From JAKPKF01 sp964579365 (GTDB lineage: Bacteria > Patescibacteriota > Dojkabacteria > SC72): 16,388 nucleotides of DNA. Position numbers and translations under genes: made by a program. The stretch lies in contig CAZOFW010000015.1 in assembly GCA_964579365.1 (NCBI GenBank), positions 1-16,388 of the forward strand, in the 5' to 3' direction. Of the stretch, positions 14,268 through 16,388 are shown one piece after another; the stretch's first letter is position 1; the number at the start of each line of letters is the position of its first letter. The notes under the pieces were generated by a model. It made no database searches. It worked only from the letters and a program-made list of their open reading frames with translations, and was not told where the DNA came from.

Positions 14268-14296
14268 TTCAAAAAATGTCTGTATTCTGATAGAAT
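14268..14296 (+). promoter_or_regulatory. Promoter for tRNA-Ile
   Basis: TTCAAA (14268-14273), 17 bases, then TAGAAT (14291-14296). The predicted start near 14303 leaves a leader of about four bases before the mature tRNA end at 14307. The downstream DUF1653 gene can share this transcript. Confidence 0.5.
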
Positions 14297-14306
14297 CTTT
14301 TGTTAC

Positions 14307-14383
14307 GGGAGTATAGCTCAGTCGGTTAGAGCGCGGTTCTTATAAAGCCGTGGTCGATGGTTCGATTCCATCTACTCCCACCA
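14307..14383 (+). tRNA. tRNA-Ile with UAU anticodon
   Basis: A full cloverleaf is seen. Acceptor GGGAGTA pairs with TACTCCC, D stem GCTC with GAGC, anticodon stem CGGTT with AGCCG (one G-U), and T stem GATGG with CCATC around TTCGATT. The anticodon loop CTTATAA puts TAT at positions 34-36 (bases 14341-14343), reading ATA (Ile). The discriminator is A and CCA is encoded (14381-14383). Bacteria usually read ATA with a CAU tRNA modified to lysidine, so this UAU isoacceptor is uncommon. Confidence 0.9.
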
Positions 14384-14412
14384 GAGAATAAATTGAAAGA
14401 AGAAATTTCTAC

Positions 14413-14670
14413 ATGTCTGAAAAAGAAAACACAGAAGCAAGAGAATTCAAAGTAGGGGTATATAGACACTTCAAGGGAGGCATGTATCTAGCTTTGATGC
14501 TTGGTAAAGACTCTGAAACAGAAGATGATGTTGTTATTTATATCCCCCTGTACGACAAACTAGAGAGTGGAACTAGGGCATGGGTTAGGCCATTGGATGA
14601 TTTTATGGGAACGAAAGAATTGGACGATGGTTCAGTAGTAAGCAGATTTGAATTTGTTAGTGAAAGATAA
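14413..14670 (+). CDS. DUF1653 family protein
   Basis: 85 residues forming one compact soluble domain that matches the DUF1653 family pattern. It has YRHFKGGMYLALMLGKDSET, then a beta strand with VVIYIPLYD, then RAWVRPLDDFMGT, and finally the D-G-x-x-V-x-RFEF ending. The family is widespread in bacteria, often around 70-80 residues, and has no established biochemical function that I can name. The gene begins 29 bases after the tRNA-Ile CCA end, with only a weak purine-rich stretch (GAAAGAAG) upstream, so it is probably read through from the tRNA promoter. It converges on xerC with an 8-base gap. The start ATG is the only one that gives the full family domain. Confidence 0.85.
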   Translation: MSEKENTEAREFKVGVYRHFKGGMYLALMLGKDSETEDDVVIYIPLYDKLESGTRAWVRPLDDFMGTKELDDGSVVSRFEFVSER

Positions 14671-14692
14671 CGAAAAGATTACAACTCTTTCA
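14661..14692. terminator. Weak bidirectional hairpin between DUF1653 gene and xerC
   Basis: TGAAAGA (14661-14667) pairs with TCTTTCA (14686-14692) around an 18-base loop that contains both stop codons. A shorter GAAAAGA/TCTTTC fold is an alternative. It sits where a convergent terminator is expected, but the stem is A-T rich and lacks a real T-run, so support is weak. Confidence 0.25.
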
Positions 14693-15566
14693 AACTCTTC
14701 TGATCTTCCTTCTGCATCTTAATTAGATTAAGATACTTCTCTGTAGTAGATAATCTCTTGTGTCCTACGAGCTTAGATACTACTACTAGACTTACACCAT
14801 TTGCTAAGTGATGTGCTATGAATGTGTTTCTAAGATCATTAACCTTTGCATTCTTAATACCTGCTTTTTCAAAAGATTTGTCGATTGCTGTTCTAATATT
14901 TCTTACTAAAAGAGGTCTACCATTTTTAGTAACAAACAATGTATCATCCTCTGTCTCTGGTCTTAATTCTAGATATTCATCAATTGCTTTCTTTGCTGAT
15001 TTGTTTAGAGGAACCTTTCTCTGTGGATGACTACCTGCAGCTCTTATGTACAAGTAATCTATTCTTCCATCTTTAGATTTTCTGATATCGTCCAAGGTTA
15101 GCCCTGCTAACTCTCCAATTCTAATACCGGTCTGAAGCAAGATCTCTACAATGGAGTAGAGTCTTACATCTACACGACTAACATCTCTTAATGCCCTGTA
15201 TTCCATTTCTGTAAGAACTCTTGGAGGTTTAGTTTCAAATTTAGGATGTGCTAACTTCTCAGATGGATTATCTTGTATCATCGAGTTATCTAAAAGATAT
15301 CTGTAGAATGTTCTAGTACTATTTATCTTTCTTGAGATACTCTTTGGAGTGTAGTTATTGTCCTGTAGGTTTTGTTTATATTTCTCAAGATTCTCTATAG
15401 TAGTATCCTCTATAGAAGAGATCCCCTCCTTGGAGAAGAAGTTTAATAACTGTTCTATGTCTTTGGAGTATGCTATTACAGTGGCTTCAGATCTTCCTTT
15501 ACTCTGTAAGTCCCCTATAAATTTAACTCTTTTCTCTTCAAAATTTGGATTGTTTATTGCCCCCAC
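14679..15566 (-). CDS. XerC/XerD-like tyrosine recombinase with His-to-Asn change
   Basis: 295 residues, the normal length for XerC/XerD. It has an N-terminal SAM-like DNA-binding domain (about 8-95) and a C-terminal catalytic domain. Catalytic positions visible are R149 (TGIRIGEL), K184 (QRKVPL), R246, H269 (LVGHKRL) and nucleophile Y278 (TTEKYL). The first His of the usual HxLR motif is Asn here (NDLRNTF, N243 at bases 14838-14840). Xer proteins resolve chromosome dimers at dif sites; an integrase role is also possible, but no element ends or dif-like site were seen. The start is GTG at 15566-15564, the only start codon before an in-frame upstream stop. It is transcribed divergently from ftsB and converges with the DUF1653 gene. 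A perfect TATAAT lies 47 bases upstream on the minus strand. Confidence 0.88.
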   Translation of the reverse strand: MGAINNPNFEEKRVKFIGDLQSKGRSEATVIAYSKDIEQLLNFFSKEGISSIEDTTIENLEKYKQNLQDNNYTPKSISRKINSTRTFYRYLLDNSMIQDNPSEKLAHPKFETKPPRVLTEMEYRALRDVSRVDVRLYSIVEILLQTGIRIGELAGLTLDDIRKSKDGRIDYLYIRAAGSHPQRKVPLNKSAKKAIDEYLELRPETEDDTLFVTKNGRPLLVRNIRTAIDKSFEKAGIKNAKVNDLRNTFIAHHLANGVSLVVVSKLVGHKRLSTTEKYLNLIKMQKEDQKSLKEL

Positions 15567-15598
15567 CTTGTTTGAAAGCTTAATTTATTAATAGTTTC

Positions 15599-15610
15599 TA
15601 CTATATAGTA
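15599..15610. repeat. 12-base palindrome in the xerC/ftsB divergent region
   Basis: TACTATATAGTA is a perfect palindrome located at the predicted xerC transcription start. It could be an operator or just chance in AT-rich DNA. Confidence 0.3.
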
Positions 15611-15613
15611 AGA

Positions 15614-15642
15614 ATTATATCATCATAAACAGGGGAGAGCAA
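15614..15642 (-). promoter_or_regulatory. Promoter for the tyrosine recombinase gene
   Basis: On the minus strand, TTGCTC (15642-15637) is followed after 17 bases by perfect TATAAT (15619-15614). Transcription would start near 15607, leaving a leader of about 41 bases before the GTG at 15566, longer than for most plus-strand genes here. Confidence 0.5.
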
Positions 15643-15664
15643 TAATATATAAATATGGGTTACT

Positions 15665-15693
15665 TTGATTAAATGATTGTGTATTGATAATAT
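15665..15693 (+). promoter_or_regulatory. Promoter for ftsB
   Basis: TTGATT (15665-15670), 17 bases, then TAATAT (15688-15693); an overlapping GATAAT is at 15686-15691. The start would fall at about 15700, one base before ATG 15701, so a message beginning at that ATG would be leaderless. Confidence 0.45.
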
Positions 15694-15700
15694 CTATGTC

Positions 15701-16147
15701 ATGGATAGAGTAGTGTACAGACAACCAGACAAAAGAGTTAAGCAAGAGAAGGAGATTGTGATTATGTCTCTGTTTAATTCTCCTGTAGCAAAAATCGTTC
15801 TTTTGGGAATCTCTGTTTTTCTTGTTTACAACATATTCCATTCCATAGGTATTACTGTTCAAAAGGTAGATATCCTTAACAAGGCAAGGGTGGAGGTAGA
15901 AGACTTGAGATTGAAAAATTTAGGATTAGCATCTCTTCTTGAACGTATGCAGACAGTTGAATATCTAGAAGTTGAAGCAAGGGACAGATTAAACTTCGCA
16001 GGGAAGAAAGATATTGTTTTTGTAATCCCAGAAAGTATGTATCCAGTAGCAGAAGAGTATGTGAATGAACTTTTTAGTGAGAAGAGGGCTGAGAAGAATG
16101 AGTATGGTTTTGAAGCTTGGAAGAGTTTTCTAACTTCTGGGATTTGA
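15701..16147 (+). CDS. FtsB/DivIC family septum formation initiator
   Basis: A small bitopic divisome protein. A basic cytoplasmic tail (about 1-28) is followed by a membrane helix (about 31-50, KIVLLGISVFLVYNIF), a short extracytoplasmic coiled coil (about 53-90, with KARVEVEDLRLKNLGLASLLERM), and the family signature VEARDRLNFAGKKDIVFVIPE. Partners in known systems are FtsL and the FtsQ/DivIB protein. Start choice is uncertain. ATG 15701 gives 148 residues and a leaderless message. ATG 15764 gives 127 residues and has AAGGAG 9 bases upstream, and many homologues begin close to their helix. A TTG at 15677 is less likely. The stop is TGA, the only TGA stop seen in the window, followed at once by TAG. 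TGA also forms part of the -35 of the tRNA promoter. Confidence 0.85.
   Translation: MDRVVYRQPDKRVKQEKEIVIMSLFNSPVAKIVLLGISVFLVYNIFHSIGITVQKVDILNKARVEVEDLRLKNLGLASLLERMQTVEYLEVEARDRLNFAGKKDIVFVIPESMYPVAEEYVNELFSEKRAEKNEYGFEAWKSFLTSGI
15749..15754 (+). promoter_or_regulatory. Shine-Dalgarno for the alternative ftsB start
   Basis: AAGGAG, 9 bases before ATG 15764. It supports the shorter form of the FtsB-like protein, or a second internal start. Confidence 0.4.
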
Positions 16148-16173
16148 TAGTACTCAACAAATTGTAGTATAAT
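16144..16173 (+). promoter_or_regulatory. Promoter for initiator tRNA
   Basis: TTGATA (16144-16149), 18 bases, then perfect TATAAT (16168-16173). The -35 overlaps the ftsB stop codon. The predicted start near 16180 leaves a leader of about 9 bases. Confidence 0.7.
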
Positions 16174-16188
16174 CACTAGATTTGATAG

Positions 16189-16263
16189 CGCGGGGTAGAG
16201 CAGTGGCAGCTCGTCAGGCTCATAACCTGAAGGTCGTTGGTTCGAATCCAGCCCCCGCAACCA
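16189..16263 (+). tRNA. Initiator tRNA-fMet (CAU)
   Basis: Cloverleaf: acceptor CGCGGGG with CCCCGCA, leaving the C1/A72 mismatch that marks bacterial initiators. The D stem GAGC/GCTC has an A11-U24 pair, also an initiator trait. The anticodon stem is TCAGG/CCTGA around CTCATAA with CAT at 16221-16223. The T stem is GTTGG/CCAGC, the discriminator is A, and CCA is encoded (16261-16263). The usual three G-C pairs at 29-31/39-41 are AGG/CCT here, so one G-C is replaced by A-U. The D loop is short (7 bases). Confidence 0.93.
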
Positions 16264-16278
16264 GTTTTAAAATTTTCC

Positions 16279-16307
16279 TTGCAAGCGTCCCCCTTTATAG
16301 CTACAAT
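16279..16307 (+). promoter_or_regulatory. Promoter upstream of the last, truncated gene
   Basis: TTGCAA (16279-16284), 17 bases, then TACAAT (16302-16307). This is the same -35 as the promoter of pilin array member 3. The predicted start is near 16314, about 22 bases before ATG 16336. An AGTTAACT palindrome lies in the leader. Confidence 0.55.
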
Positions 16308-16335
16308 ATACAGTTAGTTAACTAGGTATTTACTA

Positions 16336-16388
16336 ATGAATCTGCTTCATAAAAAAGTTTCGCAAATGATCCTCTTTTCATTGTTATT
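16336..16388 (+). CDS. Start of a gene cut by the window edge, signal- or membrane-type N-terminus
   Basis: The frame from ATG 16336 is open to the end of the window and encodes 17 complete residues: MNLLHKKVSQMILFSLL. Lysines followed by a hydrophobic run look like the beginning of a signal peptide or membrane anchor. A well-spaced promoter lies upstream, which supports a real gene. The product cannot be identified from this fragment, and the length is too short to exclude a chance frame. Confidence 0.4.
   Translation, partial: MNLLHKKVSQMILFSLL

Noticed and set aside
15677..15700. TTG at 15677 as start of the FtsB-like gene
   Set aside because: It lies within the spacer of the predicted promoter, before the predicted transcript start; ATG 15701 or 15764 is preferred.
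15567..15700. A dif site next to the Xer-like recombinase
   Set aside because: No pair of arm sequences resembling known dif sites around a 6-base centre was recognised by eye.
15859..16260. Minus-strand ORF beginning with GLDSNQRPSGYEPDELPL
   Set aside because: This is the well-known false ORF made by reading the complement of a tRNA gene; it also lies antisense to the FtsB-like gene.
16264..16278. Terminator after initiator tRNA (TTTTAAAATTTT)
   Set aside because: It is an A/T palindrome without a G-C stem; not convincing as an intrinsic terminator.
1..16388. CRISPR arrays, insertion sequences, prophage genes
   Set aside because: No regularly spaced repeats, transposase genes, terminal inverted repeats or phage structural genes were seen.

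Overview
The window reads as a gene-dense, AT-rich piece of bacterial chromosome. I infer a member of the Candidate Phyla Radiation (Patescibacteria), possibly a Dojkabacteria/Microgenomates-like lineage. The reasons are tandem small T4SS_pilin-type membrane proteins, a single-chain UvrD-like helicase fused to an Fe-S PD-(D/E)XK nuclease, a PPM-like domain joined through a membrane segment to a beta-propeller, and heavy use of ATA codons. The phylum is an inference from gene families and is not proven here. No CRISPR array, insertion sequence or prophage was seen. No gene-free stretch exceeds 300 bases; the longest is about 135 bases between xerC and ftsB.

Layout. 1-3870: the 3' part of an endonuclease IV gene, an unannotated 42-residue membrane microprotein gene, and a 1018-residue helicase-nuclease; this is a DNA repair block. 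3894-7818: five tandem two-helix pilin-like genes, then undecaprenol/diacylglycerol kinase, then a secreted coiled-coil protein with a SpoIID/LytB domain. This is a cell-envelope block. 7863-10928: three coupled genes, namely a bacterial PH-domain membrane protein, an 89-residue membrane protein, and a degenerate PPM phosphatase fused to a membrane helix and an outer beta-propeller. 10941-14258: smpB, a 96-residue disordered acidic protein, and a membrane-anchored VirD4/TraD-like ATPase. 14307-14670: tRNA-Ile(UAU) and a DUF1653 protein. 14679-15566 (minus strand): a XerC/D-like tyrosine recombinase. 15701-16263: an FtsB/DivIC divisome protein and initiator tRNA-Met. 16336 to the end: the start of a further gene.

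The genes suggest a surface apparatus: pilin-like subunits (one with its own strong promoter), a SpoIID-type enzyme that could cut glycan strands to open the wall, a lipid-carrier kinase for wall precursors, and a VirD4-like ATPase that could couple DNA or protein cargo to a channel. No VirB4, VirB6 or relaxase lies in the window, so a complete secretion system is not shown.

A recurrent gene-expression layout is visible. First genes of transcription units have a TATAAT-type -10 box that often contains or directly follows the stop codon of the previous gene. The start codon lies only about 5-20 bases downstream of the box, and no Shine-Dalgarno is present. Clear Shine-Dalgarno sequences occur mainly at internal genes (4985, 8483). 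This fits leaderless or near-leaderless transcripts.
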